From NCBI GenBank assembly GCA_030544235.1, contig CM060466.1:23207575-23271574 (forward strand): a stretch of DNA of 64,000 bases, read 5' to 3'. Under the pieces are notes generated by a model that ran no database searches, was not told the origin of the DNA, and saw only the letters and a program-made list of their open reading frames with translations. The stretch comes from Lepturacanthus savala (lineage: Eukaryota; Chordata; Actinopteri; Scombriformes; Trichiuridae). The position numbers and the translations under genes were made by a program. Of this stretch, positions 10,901-22,900 are shown one piece after another (the stretch's first letter is position 1; every line of letters begins with the position of its first letter).

Positions 10901-13900
10901 GTTGTTTGCTGCAGTGATATAAAGTTGTTAAGATGGAAGGGACAAAGAAAAAGGAAATAGTCACTAAAAGAATGATTAACGTTACATTAAAAACACAGAT
11001 TCAGTTGTGCACAATAAAGGTTCTGTGTTGTATTTGTTGTTCAGTTAATACATTTAACATGTTGAATTCTGAAACCACTGGTATTAACACTTATATCACT
11101 TTGATAATGTGTGGGTTGAGTGCTTGACAAATAAACATATAAATAACAACACCTACAAATTTCTTCCCTTAATTTTTATGTAAATAAATATATTATAAAT
11201 ATTTACACCATTAATTAACCTTTATTATATGTATTCTATATTAAACGAGTCTGTTGCATGGGCTGCAACTAATGACTATTCCTATTATTTGATTAATCTA
11301 TTATTGAAATGATTAATCGATTAGTTGTTTGCTTCATAAAGTGGTGTAAAATGTCACTCACTATTCCTAAAGATGCAACGTAAAATGTCTTTTTTGTCCA
11401 CACTAACAGTCTGCAAGCCGAAGATCATCAGTTTACTATTAAAGAAGACTAAAGAAACCAGAAAATAATTAGATTTGACTTAGATTAGACTCAAATCGAT
11501 TATCAAAATAATTGACTATGCATGCATTTCAATTCAAAACATTTACTCACTGAATAATATTTTGTTTTTTTAAGCAGCAGGTAAAATGATCTCCTTTATA
11601 CCAGTCAAAACGTTAAACATTTTATCCCTTGAGCCCTGAAAGATTCGCACTGACTTCATATTTCTGTGAAGAAACATGAACTGGTTCATTTTATTGTCTT
11701 ATTTGTACAGTCATCCAGTGGGCCCTTTGGCTTTGTTCGGTTCTGGCAGCATGTTTGACACCCCTGCCTTAGACCGAACCATTTTTATCTCCGTGGGCAG
11801 TGGGTCTCCCTCTGCAGAACCCGCCACGTTGAACTGCCAGAACAGAAACCAACTGCTGGCTCTCGAGACGGCCTTTCAGGGTTTTCATAAGTTTTGCAGC
11901 CAATGTAGTTGATATGTAGAAGTCAAGTCAATTTTATTTATATAGCCCAAAATCATAAATCACAGATTTGCCTCAATGGGCTTTGCAGTTCATAGAACAA
12001 CACATCATCCCTTGTTCTTAGACTGTCACATCGTAAAAGGACAAACTACCTACAAAAAAAAAAAGAAACCTCAGGAAGACAGAGGAAGAAGGTCCTTAGC
12101 AAGGGCTCCAGGGTTTGATTAGTTGATTATGAATAGGTGATGTGTGCACAGGATGGAATTCAATACATTTAGAACAGGAAAGGAGTTAAGTATGACATTA
12201 ATTTGTGAGTGGCATTAATTAGAATAGCAGAAATATATTGATTCGCTGTGTATGTAGAGGATGAGGTGACAGGATCCTTTGCAGCTTCCAGGTGAACCAG
12301 GACAGTATCAGACCCTCCAACAGCAGAAATGACTAGAGCTCAGCAGAAGGGACGATCTCCATATACCACTGATGTGATCTGACCTCCAAGGGTATAACAC
12401 AATGGCCACAGTTTATCAGTATTTGCACCTGTGTGCATGGCTTCCAGCGTCTTCTCGACAAAAAATATGCAGCATTCCTCATTGTCTGTATAATTCCCAC
12501 TGCCGACATGTATCAACAAAAAAAGGAACGGATCCAAAGCAGAAATGCTTCAGACACTGCAGTATTTCCTGCCTCCTCAGGGACGTTTGTGGCAATTGTT
12601 TTCTCCGACTGTGAATTGTCCCCCCCCCACACTGAAGTGTATCCACAAAAATGGATACTGGACCAGACATTGAAATTACATGGAACGCGTTCCAAGACAT
12701 ATCCCTGACACCAAGAATAACGCTAGACTACGAAATACAAAGGACGCCAAGGTCACCCTGCGACAGCACTACATGATTGATATGCTATTCTGTATGTGAA
12801 GTGATATGCATACATAAATGTTTGGTTATCTAGACAGTGTTTAAGTTGCAATATGGTTGAGGTTCAGGTCATAGCCTCCACATTTTTTATTTGTGAACCA
12901 CAGCTGGATCCACACATGAAGTAACACACAAACAGAAAGCCGCATACATACTGCTGTGCATCCAACACATCAGGGTCGCCTATATTTAGCTGAATGTATG
13001 CTGAAATACATGAAGCGAGGCTGTGTTTCGGGCCACTGGTTGGAGTTGGTAAGCCATAGCCATGTCTGAATCTGGCCAAGACCAGGACTGAGATGGATCC
13101 CTAAATAGTGACTGACTGTGGTTCTGGTGGGAGACTGCAACACTCTAATTAAGCTCTGTCGCATAATGCTGTTCCGTGTCACTCGATTAGTAGCCTGTGG
13201 TCCACTCAGGCTATAGTTTGGGGTTTGTGGGGGTAGGAGATCACATCTGGGGCAAGGAGTATAGTAGCATAACAGCAATGGCAGAACTGGCAACCTCGAT
13301 GTTAAAGAGGCAACACAAGCATGGGTCTCCCTGATTAAAATCCAATCACATTCGGACGGCACTTTAAAGATCAGTAACACCACCGATTTGGATTTTCGGG
13401 GGTGTTTTGTATTATTTATACCCTTAGTGATGAGGGCTGCGGATTGAATGGAATTTTGAAGGGGATGTACAGGATTGGTAAACAAAAATGATTGGTTTGA
13501 CCTCAGAAAATGATTGACAGGGAAATGCTCTCATTTATGTTGGAAACAGAAAATATGAGAAAAATACAGTTCAGTTTACCCAGAAACCAAAGAGAGAAAC
13601 TATTTTGAGATGTCAATTCAGTAATTTAATGGAACCAGAAGCAGGGGAAATGTGTAGGATAGAAAATTGCAGTTTCAGTAAAAAAAAAAAATCTCAGAAA
13701 AGAGGTAGACAAATATATATTGAAATGTGCAAACCTATTCTTTGGGCCCAATTCATGAATGAATTATTTAAATTTTAATAAAAACGTAAGACACTGCTCC
13801 CACATCAGCTAACCAGTGAGTTCTGAACATCTTGATAATATTAGAGAAAACATCTCTATGTGCTTATATATTGTAGTGTGGTTTGTGAGGGTTTGTTCCA

Positions 13901-14340
13901 GGAGAAGACATTTTTTGGTGAGCTATCTTTGTGTAAAAATGCATATTCACAGTGAGTTGATTGACATTTAACCACAGGTTGTGAGTTCCTTTAAAATAAA
14001 AATAGGCACTATTTCAAATCAGTGTGCATATTTGCATTTATGCGTTTTGGAGGAGTTAGTTAATTACATTCTTAATTCATCAGTTAATCTAGGAAGAGTA
14101 GTACTGGCTAGTGAAGGTTATACCTGCACAGGTTTGCAGACAGTACATGCATCATACAACAGAATGCCAAGAATGTTTACAGTCGTGTAGGTCTGTGAGC
14201 GGGTGAATGAGTTTTTGGACTCGGTGCCAGGTCTGCGTGGGTGTTTATGGGAGTTTTCATGACAAGTGGAAGCGGAAACGTTGACATTTGATTCCCCAGC
14301 CAATCACAGAAATATCTGAATCTGTGGGTTTGGTCAGAGG
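7902..14340. other. intergenic, no gene recognised
   Basis: About 6.4 kb between erp27 and the osteocalcin gene. Several 60-170 codon open stretches exist on both strands, the longest a 171-codon minus-strand one at 12970-13485, but none resembles a known protein and none joins by splice sites to anything else. A retroelement tail is at 11928-12115. Parts, such as 9380-9540, are moderately GC-rich and unrepetitive and could be regulatory. Confidence 0.6.
11928..12115. repeat. retroelement 3' tail (teleost type)
   Basis: The segment begins 'aagtcaagtcaattttatttatatagcccaaaatcat' (given here only as a recognisable start), continues through 'cacatcatcccttgttcttagac' and ends 'aaacctcaggaagacagagg' then 'ggtccttagcaagggctcc'. 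This order of motifs is characteristic of a very common fish retroelement tail. No coding part is attached. Confidence 0.6.
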
Positions 14341-14352
14341 AGGTGGACTTCA

Positions 14353-14361
14353 GTATATATT
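14353..14361 (+). promoter_or_regulatory. osteocalcin TATA box
   Basis: The 'gtatatatt' box lies 107 bp before the osteocalcin ATG. A 'ccaatcaca' motif (CCAAT-like) is about 55 bp further upstream. A start site near 14385 would leave an 80-odd bp 5' UTR. This fits a strongly expressed tissue-specific gene. Confidence 0.6.
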
Positions 14362-14467
14362 GACCTCGGATTGAGGGCAAGAAACAGAACAAGCATCAGG
14401 ACGAAAGATCCACCAGCATCAAGAAAGCAACAACTTGTCTACAAGAAGACACCATCTCCAAGGCATC

Positions 14468-15591
14468 ATGAAGACTCTGACTCTCCTCTCCATCTGTGCT
14501 CTTCTGTCGGTGTGCTGGTCCATGGGAGGTAAGGAAAAACTCAGCTCATCGTTGGCTTATATGAAGAAGCTCTTTGAGTCATTTGAAGGATTCTGAGCAC
14601 ACGTTTTAATGAAGTGTTGTTTTATGTGACCATCAGCCATCGAACCCGAGGTCGTCGTGGACCCTGAAGCCGACACGGCTGCTGACCCTGCACCTGCCGA
14701 CCCTGCAGCGGCCGACGCTGCCTCATCCTCCTCCTCCTCCTCCTCGTCCTCCGAATCCTCTGAATCTGACTCTGCTTCTGACTCCAACTCCTCTTCAGAC
14801 TCCTCAGCATCCGACTCCAACTCAAGCTCCGACTCCAACTCAAGCTCCGACTCCAATTCCAGCTCCGACTCCAACTCCAGCTCCGAGTCAGCCTCCTCTT
14901 CATCCTCTTCCTCCGAGTCCTCCTCTTCTGAGTCCAACTCCTCTCCCGATTCTTCAGCTTCCTCCTCCTCTTCATCCTCATCCTCATCTTCATCGGAGTC
15001 CGCCAGTGCTGAAGGTATGCAGTTTTTGTCTTCAGCTTTCTGGACAGAATCATTGGCATGGTTTTAGAAAATAAAAAGGTAATGCAAAACAAGATATGTG
15101 AATAAGATGTGTTGTGCCTGTTTGTGATGTTAGGCACCGCAGCCCCTGTCGTGGTGATGAAGAGAGACCTGGCTGCTGTTCTGCTGAGAAGAAGAAGAGC
15201 TGCCCCTGAAGGAGGCTACAGCCTTCTCCAGCTGGAAAGGTACAGAGATGAAACCTCACTATTTCACCACCAATATGTGTTTCATACTGACAAGCAGATA
15301 ATGTTTCACTTGCACTTGGTTTTTGCTGCAATGCATTGGGAGATTAATTGAAAATGGAAATTGAAATTCACACTCGTGAAGAGCAAATAATTAGTTTATA
15401 GTTATTTCACATATAAAAATAAAACAGGAGATTCACAGTTGTCTGCTAAACTCCTCCTAATGCTTCTCCTCTCTCTCCTCACCTGCAGCCTGAGAGAGGT
15501 ATGTGAGCTGAACATGGCCTGCGACGAGATGGCTGAGACTGCCGGCATTGTCGCAGCGTACGTCGCCTACTATGGACCCGTCCCCTTCTAA
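14468..15591 (+). CDS. osteocalcin isoform 2 (OC2), bone Gla protein
   Basis: A secreted vitamin K-dependent protein that binds calcium and hydroxyapatite in bone. Exons: 14468-14528, 14637-15014, 15134-15239 and 15489-15591, giving 215 aa. Residues 1-18 or so form a signal peptide (MKTLTLLSICALLSVCWS). Exon 2 encodes about 126 residues, first Pro/Ala/Asp-rich and then almost pure Ser, Asp, Glu and Asn with tandem SDSNSS units. Such acidic Ser tracts are likely Golgi-kinase phosphorylation targets. Exon 3 carries the carboxylase-recognition region (VVVMKRDLAAVLL) and a furin-type RRRR site. The mature peptide is 47 aa: the Gla positions equivalent to human 17, 21 and 24 are all Glu (13, 17, 20), and Cys19/Cys25 form the disulfide; it ends YYGPVPF. 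The very long propeptide distinguishes OC2 from OC1. The zebrafish-style symbol is uncertain, so none is given. Confidence 0.93.
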
Positions 15592-16144
15592 GCACAAGAC
15601 TCTTCTGTCATCCACATGTGAACTGTTTTCTATGTAGTTTTGTACCTGAACAGTGCACCAGCTCCCCTGATTCCTGACAAGGAGCAGAAATTTTTTAAAT
15701 TGCGTTTGGCCCATGGTTGCGATGGTAGATGGAGTTTTTTTTTTTTTTAATTTTAGACACAAATTCTTGCACAAGTGACAAACTTTATTGGTCTTATAGA
15801 TAAATGGAAAGGCCTCGACCAGGCTTTCAGAGAGGCACATGGAAACACGAGCCTGTGAAGTATGTAGCCCACACTCATTTAAATTATTCTTCACATCTTT
15901 AGTATAATTCAATGAATGGTGCTACGATTGTTGTATGATAATGTGTTGATATTTTTTATACCTTGCTTTACCTTACTTTAACTAGAAGAAGTGTCTCTAG
16001 TAAGTATTGGATATAATAATGAACTCTTAAAGGTACTGTAGTTGTCGTGGTAGTGTATTGGTAGTGGTAGTGTACAGTGTGTGTAAAATGCACCTCAATT
16101 ATCTGTAATGACTGTAACCACAAATTGCCTCTGGGTTTGAAACT

Positions 16145-16150
16145 AATAAA
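16145..16150 (+). terminator. osteocalcin poly(A) signal
   Basis: AATAAA about 550 bp past the osteocalcin stop, followed by a T/G-rich stretch (ttattgtgtttgttg). It is the best candidate 3' end in the region. Confidence 0.55.
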
Positions 16151-16637
16151 TTATTGTGTTTGTTGAATTGTTCTGTTGTCCTTAATGACTTAATGACATA
16201 TATAATTTTGGGATAATGTATTAGATTGTTTTTCATACATAACCTGGCAACATACAAATTGCACCAATATCATCTCACATCAGTTTTCCGCATTCAAGCA
16301 TTTAGTCTTCATCAGTTCATTGGTTCCTGATATGCCTCAACCTGGTCTGGAGCAGCTATGGCGCTGGATAACCTATGTGCTGTTGTCATGTTTACCACTA
16401 GATGACAGTGTTGGTCAGTCCAACAGATTTGAGCTGACATACATAAACTGGAGTCTGAATTTCATTGCTATGTATGAAATTGAACGGGGAGTCTGTGTGA
16501 CACAAATGCCCTTTCCTCTCTTATTGGGTTATATTGACTTGTTTGGAGACTCTGAGCTGGATGTGACCTAGAAATTTATTGCCAAGACCTGCACAACACA
16601 ATTTTATGTAATTATTTAATCCCACTGTTTCCAAAGA

Positions 16638-16747
16638 CTGTCTGGGGTGTATCCCTGCCTCTCGCCTGTAATGCGCTGGGATTGGCTCCAGCAGACCCCC
16701 CCCCCAACACTAATGAGGAATAAGTGGGTATACAAGATGACTGATTG
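16638..16747 (+). mobile_element. 5'-truncated SINE with target-site duplication
   Basis: Only the 3' part of the tRNA-headed SINE seen full-length at 57903-58207 is present, ending 'taatgaggaataagtgggtat' then a 'gactgattgactg'-like tail. It is flanked by near-perfect 14-bp direct repeats, actgtttccaaaga (16624-16637) and actgttttcaaaga (16748-16761). 5' truncation plus such a duplication is the signature of LINE-driven insertion. Confidence 0.8.
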
Positions 16748-18234
16748 ACTGTTTTCAAAGATAGTTCCTATAAGAGGCTGCATTTTAAGGAGATGCAATG
16801 ATGCAAAAACATCTAGAATATTTTCATTAGTGGTGCATCTATGGTGAGTTTGAATATCCTTGGGTTTGAATAGTTCACACAGTATGAACTGTCCTCATCC
16901 AGAGCTGAAAGCTAATACAATATTGCTATCGTTGGGTGTGTGATGATGAGATGGTGCAGTTAGTTTTGTTTTGACCTCAACTAGAAGTGGATAGGCAGGC
17001 GCATGCGTCATTATGTTGCAGTATAATTCCATCCAAGCAAATTCACAAACAAGGCTATAAAATATTTTTGCAGAAGCATGGGAATAGATAAGGTGTGCCC
17101 TCTGTACACCTGTATCACTGGTGATGTCCCAGATGCAACACACCTTGTCACATGTAAGTATGTATGGTGCACTGGACAGCTGCTTTATTATTAACAGGAA
17201 AGACCATCCCCACTCCATTTTCTATATACTTTTTGAGAGAGTCCAGGACATTCAGTCTTTTTATAGGGCAGGTTCTTACTAATAGAATTTTTACTGATAT
17301 TAAAACTAAAACTAATATTTGCCTTGTTAATATATGACCCCTTTAGAGTGAGGAATAAAAGATGAAATATGGTCTATATTTGTTATATGTGACCTGACAC
17401 TTGACACAAGTTCATTTAATTGATATATACCTGTAAGATTTATGAGAACATTTTACAAAAATAAGGGAACTTACACGATTACAAAACACGATACCAATGA
17501 CTTTTCATATAATATGAAATATTATTACGTAGGTAAGCATAAATGTACTGCAAAATTACTGGTAACTGAAAAATGTATTTATTATTAATTTCCATAAACA
17601 AAAGGTATATCTACATAGTTGATTTTGATTGGACAGAGCTAGCCTACGGATGTTCCATAGCAACCAACTTACACATCGCTGATGTCTAAAACCTTTTCAC
17701 AGATATAGCAAAAGTTTGTAAATCCCCAGTTAGAAATATCCCTTGTCTACAAACAAGATTTAGAGATATGTTTTGTAACAGCTGAGGCAACGCAATCCAG
17801 AGGCCGAGACCCTTCTTATCTATAAACTGTATACATTATGCTCCACTTTGCAATGTTTTACCTGTGATAACACTAATAGAAAAAAAGTAATTAATACAAG
17901 GTGAGTCAGTAATTTCTACTAATGAAGGAAGGAAATGATAATGATAATTTCTTTGTGTGTGTGTGTGTAATGAATATACAGTGAGCATCAGTTGACCATG
18001 TGGTAAGTGTCTCGTGGTTGCTGTGTTGTGCGCTTTGGCACAGTTGTGCGCCCTTGATATTGACATATTGATAATCCATGTTATGTTCTTTGCACACGGC
18101 TTCCTGACATGTGACAGCAGTCAACACAATAGTGGACATTTCCTGGACACTGGCTGTAATGTCCCAGACACTCAATCAAACATCCAAAAAAAAATAAGTA
18201 AAAAAAATTAATACTTTTTTTAAGTATATTTTTG

Positions 18235-18390
18235 ACTGTTTTGATAGCACAGTAGAGGTGACAGGAAAGGGGAGGCAGAAAGAGGGGGAATGACATACAG
18301 TAATGGGCTCCATTCAAGCCGGATCCACCTGTGGTGAGGAGTGTAGCCTCTATACATGTGGCAGCCACGCTACCCACTGGAACACACCAA
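18235..18390 (-). repeat. tRNA-derived SINE, minus strand
   Basis: Read on the minus strand it begins with 'ccagtgggtagcgtggc' (A-box-like), has 'ggatccggcttgaatgg' in the B-box place, and a body with 'tgtcattccccctc' and 'tttcctgtcacctct'. The order matches the SINE at 27490-27700, so both belong to one family. Confidence 0.65.
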
Positions 18391-18585
18391 CACAAGTTTA
18401 TGATACTTTTAAGATACAGAGCATGTCTGTCTCTTAAACACTCATTTTAATCTCTCTTGTATCATATTTGTTCGCTCACACCATGTTTTAATTTGAAAAT
18501 ACTTGAGTAACACTGATATGAAAGTAATTAAACAAAGTCAGTTGGAAATTGTTGCTAATGAAGGAATATCTGGAATGATGATCTA

Positions 18586-18696
<111 letters not shown>

Positions 18697-19900
18697 GAAA
18701 AAAAATGTATCATTGGTATTTGAGTTAAATTAAGTACATTAATCCTTTATTATTTCAGATCGGCATTGTGTAGAAACAACATGCAACTCAAACTCAACAT
18801 CAAACATTTAAGTTAGATGCACATTCATCTAATTTCAATCTACATATTCCTTGAATACAATTATAATTTTTAATTACAAAATAAAATAATTTCTACACCT
18901 TAAAACGATGTGTTAAGGAGATCACAGTGTCCTTTATACACACTGAAAAGACAAAAGATGAAACGTGATAGAAATCTGGAAATATGTCGATCATTTATTT
19001 AACCAAGTCTGTCAAATCAGACATTTTTTTTAATTGCTTTGATCGTTTAATAACTGTTCATTATGAACTTCACATAGTTAATCTGTTCAACATTAGATTT
19101 AACCTAATTTATATTTCACCATTCCATTAAGATCATATCCAATAATCATGTTTGGAAAATGTATTTTTAAATTTGTGATTCATTCCTGTAGGCTATCTAA
19201 GGGTCAATTTGTTCAGCCTACTAGAGACTGTTGGAGAATATTAAAATATGAGTCTGGTGATATTATATGTCCCTACAGTATCAAAAGATCCCATTAGAAA
19301 ACCCTAAAACATTGAAATGATCTTATTAATCATTATTGCCTGTGTAACCTAAACCTGGTTTAGCTCATTCCTCTGTGCTGCAGCTCCATTGTTGTCCATT
19401 ATTTCTTTAATACATACCAATAGGCCATACTGTTGCTTTGAAATACTAAACCCTTTCTCATAATACAGATGGGTAATGTAGTTTATGTTTTGTAAATCCC
19501 ACAAGCACAATTCTGCTCCCAGAAATATGTGTGTATAAGTGTTTAACTCAGTGTTTCTGAGTTGCTATAAAGTTAATTTTAAATTATAAAGCCCCAGACA
19601 GGTTATTAAAATATGACAGTAATGGGAAATTGACCAATTTGTTGTTGGTTTTGGTGCTTCCAGGATATTTTTACAGTAATAAATAGAGTAAATAGATAGA
19701 AAGACCAACAGCTTCTTGCCTCTCCTTTTTTTCTTTGTCTGGATCTTCAAAAACTGACATGAATTAATTTCCCATCGTAGACTAAAGAATCTCCTGAATG
19801 CAATAACATAAATATTATTGACACATGTGTAGTTCTTGTGCCATCACCAATATCCTTCTTTGCATCATAGCCACATACTCATAAGTATATATATAAAATC

Positions 19901-22900
19901 TCAAAGCCTGCTCATTTTCAGAATGTTAAGCTCTATCTTTATCCCATTTTCCACCTCTGTCTCTGCAGTCATTGCAGGGTTATCATACACCTCTCTGTGT
20001 GAACTCTTGTCATTTTCCACAGATTCTTTCTCTCCGTGTTCCTGGTCGCCAGCAGCAAACTGGCAGCATTTGCAGCAGCAACAGCATTTGGCAATAAACA
20101 CACTAACCACTTTGTCCCAAGGGTCCAGGGAGTGGGCCCAGAGAGGGAGGAAGTCCCAGGATCGCAGTGCTGCAGGCAGACAGCTCGGTTTCCATTTCTG
20201 CAGCAGGTTGATCACTATGATGGTGATCAACATGACGACCAGAGGTACGTTCACGCCCACCAGCACCTGCCAGCCAGCCAGAGACAGGCTGAAGACGAAG
20301 AACGGTAAAAGGAAGAAGCAGCAGATGATGTAGACAACAGCGAACCAGCGGTAGGTGGCGGTGACGTTGCCCAGGCCTTTAGCCAGCCGAATAGGGAATC
20401 GGGTGAAGGGGATTGGATACCACAGGATGATGCCAGAGATGTTGAAGAGGAAGTGCACGAGGGCAATCTACAGCAATCATAAATAAACTGTGTTGCTATT
20501 TTCCTCCTCATTAAATACAACATTTATGTATAAGAAGGGGTATCTCAAAACAGATCTTAGGCCATGTTGAATCAAAGCCTATTTAAAAGGTCATTTGGTC
20601 AGTTGGCTTGCGTGCATGGTCATGTGGAATCACTTACCTGTAAAGCATTAGACAATGTCTCTCGAGGACTAGCCATGGCGGCCAGGATGGCTGTGGTGGT
20701 CGTGCCAAGATTTGAACCCAGAGACAATGGGTAAGCTCTTTCTATGCTGATGACACCAATACCTGTTCAAACAAAGAGGACACTGGTCAAAATCATAGAG
20801 TATATAAATAATTGATACAGTCACCATCACATCACCAAGGGGTTTGTGAACTCTGATTTTAAAGCCTCGAGTTCAGCATTTTGTCGGTCACCATCTGAAT
20901 TTTCTGGAGCAAAAAGTGATGATATTTGGGCGAGGGTGTGGAGCCGGGGATGAGTCGCGCCTATCAGACAGCTTGTGGCAGCCACTCCTTTAATTATGCA
21001 TAACATTAAGCCTTAATACAATTTAAATAGGTGGGTTATATTAAAATTCAGCCTGCCTTCATCCCCTGTACATTTGCCGTGAATGATGATGATTATCAAC
21101 AAAACCAACCAACTGTGACATTAACATGGTACGTAGACATTGAAAAGGAAACTATATATGATATGGACAGATGAGTGACCTTACCAACAAGTGGAGTGAT
21201 AGCAGAAGTGAAGACCGAGCTACTCTGCACAATGAATGTCATTCCAGCTCCGACTAAAATGGCGATGTAACCTGTGACCCAACCGAATGGGTATGGGAAA
21301 TCTGCACATGCACACGTAGACACACACATAGACACATACAGCAACATGCATTCATGCGTTACTAATCAATGAAAAAACAACCAATTATTGTAATGTCAAA
21401 TCACAGTGTGCCTATAGCCACTCACCAGTGTTTAGGACCTTCTTGATGACCGTAGCCACCTGTCCCTTCAGCATGGAGTTGAGTAGCTTGACAATGAGAA
21501 CCAGGCAGGAGCAGAGAACCAGCAGGGAGAGAGCCAGCAGGATCAGACCCACCGCCCAGTCGGGCAGGTTCACATCCACAAAGAGGTGCTTACCTAAGGA
21601 CACAGAAATTTACATGAAATTATGGATATAAGCAGGTAATGACTTGGATATTCTTTGCTATAAAGCTGCAGTAAAATATTTTTCTGGCTGCTGGCAGGTA
21701 GAATAACTATTAAATTATCAATTTATGAAGTTTTTACATAGTGTTGATAGATGATCTACTGTTTCGAGACCAGTTTATTGATTGCTGTTTAATATTGCAA
21801 GTAGCCTACTGTATAGTGTTTTTGTTTTTACTGCTGGAAATAGATTAAATACATGTCTAGACAACTAAAATACTGAGTTTAAAGACATAAAAATCTTCAT
21901 TGATGCAAAATGATGTTGAGAGTTGAGATCAAAGTAAATCTGCTTAGTTAGTTTAAACCCTTTTGTTAAATGAGGCTAGAATATTATATCATGCCATCAG
22001 TATTTCATTTTCTTTATATTTACAATCCAATGTGACAAAATAGAGCAACACTGTGAAAACTGGTCTCACATTTCTTGATGTTGTATGTCTCAGAAATGTT
22101 TTTCATTGTGTAGGTATAGTTGCCATCGACCCAGCAGAGAGAAGGCGAGGTGCAGTTCTCTGGACCAGGAATTGTAACATTCATTAAGGTCTGAAAGAGA
22201 GAGTCAGTTTGAAAAATGAATGTTTTTAATTATTCTTGATGCGTCTTAGTGTTTGTTATGTATCTGACATTTCTATGATCTTACTGTGTTGGTGAATGTT
22301 TGGCACCATTTCTTGATGAGACTCTTAGTCCTGGCTTCTGAGTCTCCAGTGGCAATCCCACTTATGACAGACTCATCCAGCTGGGTTGGAGACAAAGATA
22401 CAGGACATTCAGAAAAACACAAGTTTAACAATGTTATATAATGACAACTCTGAAAGACGGCTGATTTCTTGAAGGGATAAAAATGAATTTAAAAATTCTA
22501 ATTATTGCAAACAGCCACATTCATATTCCAGAAATAACGTCTAATACAGTTTTGTGGGGGTTTTTTAATCACATGTCTACCAGATCATCTTTTTTTATCT
22601 CTAATTGTTTCATGTGGAAATTTGTATTGCCTCACATAACACTGTTCAGTAACCACCTAAAGTGAACATAACATGCACGTTTCCTGCTTTATATATTTTT
22701 TCTATGGCTCTACATTAATATATTTGTATGATTAACAGTATAACAAAAAAAACAAGTTATGTCCCCTTTGACTTCTGCTCAACCAGTTGTCAGCCCAGCT
22801 AATGGAGCCAGAAAAGATCTGTTAGGGGTACTTATATCGGTGATGAAAAACATGACACTCATTGTTGCTGACAGTTTAAAAACACTATAAAGATGACATG

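Noticed and set aside
12970..13485. 171-codon minus-strand ORF
   Set aside because: It shows no recognisable motif, has odd composition and no splice partners. Possibly an old repeat, but not supportable as a gene.
14557..15137. Long antisense ORFs (126 and 171 codons) rich in Glu/Ser or Arg/Met
   Set aside because: They are mirror frames of the osteocalcin Ser/Asp repeat; tandem tcc/gac codons lack stops on the other strand.
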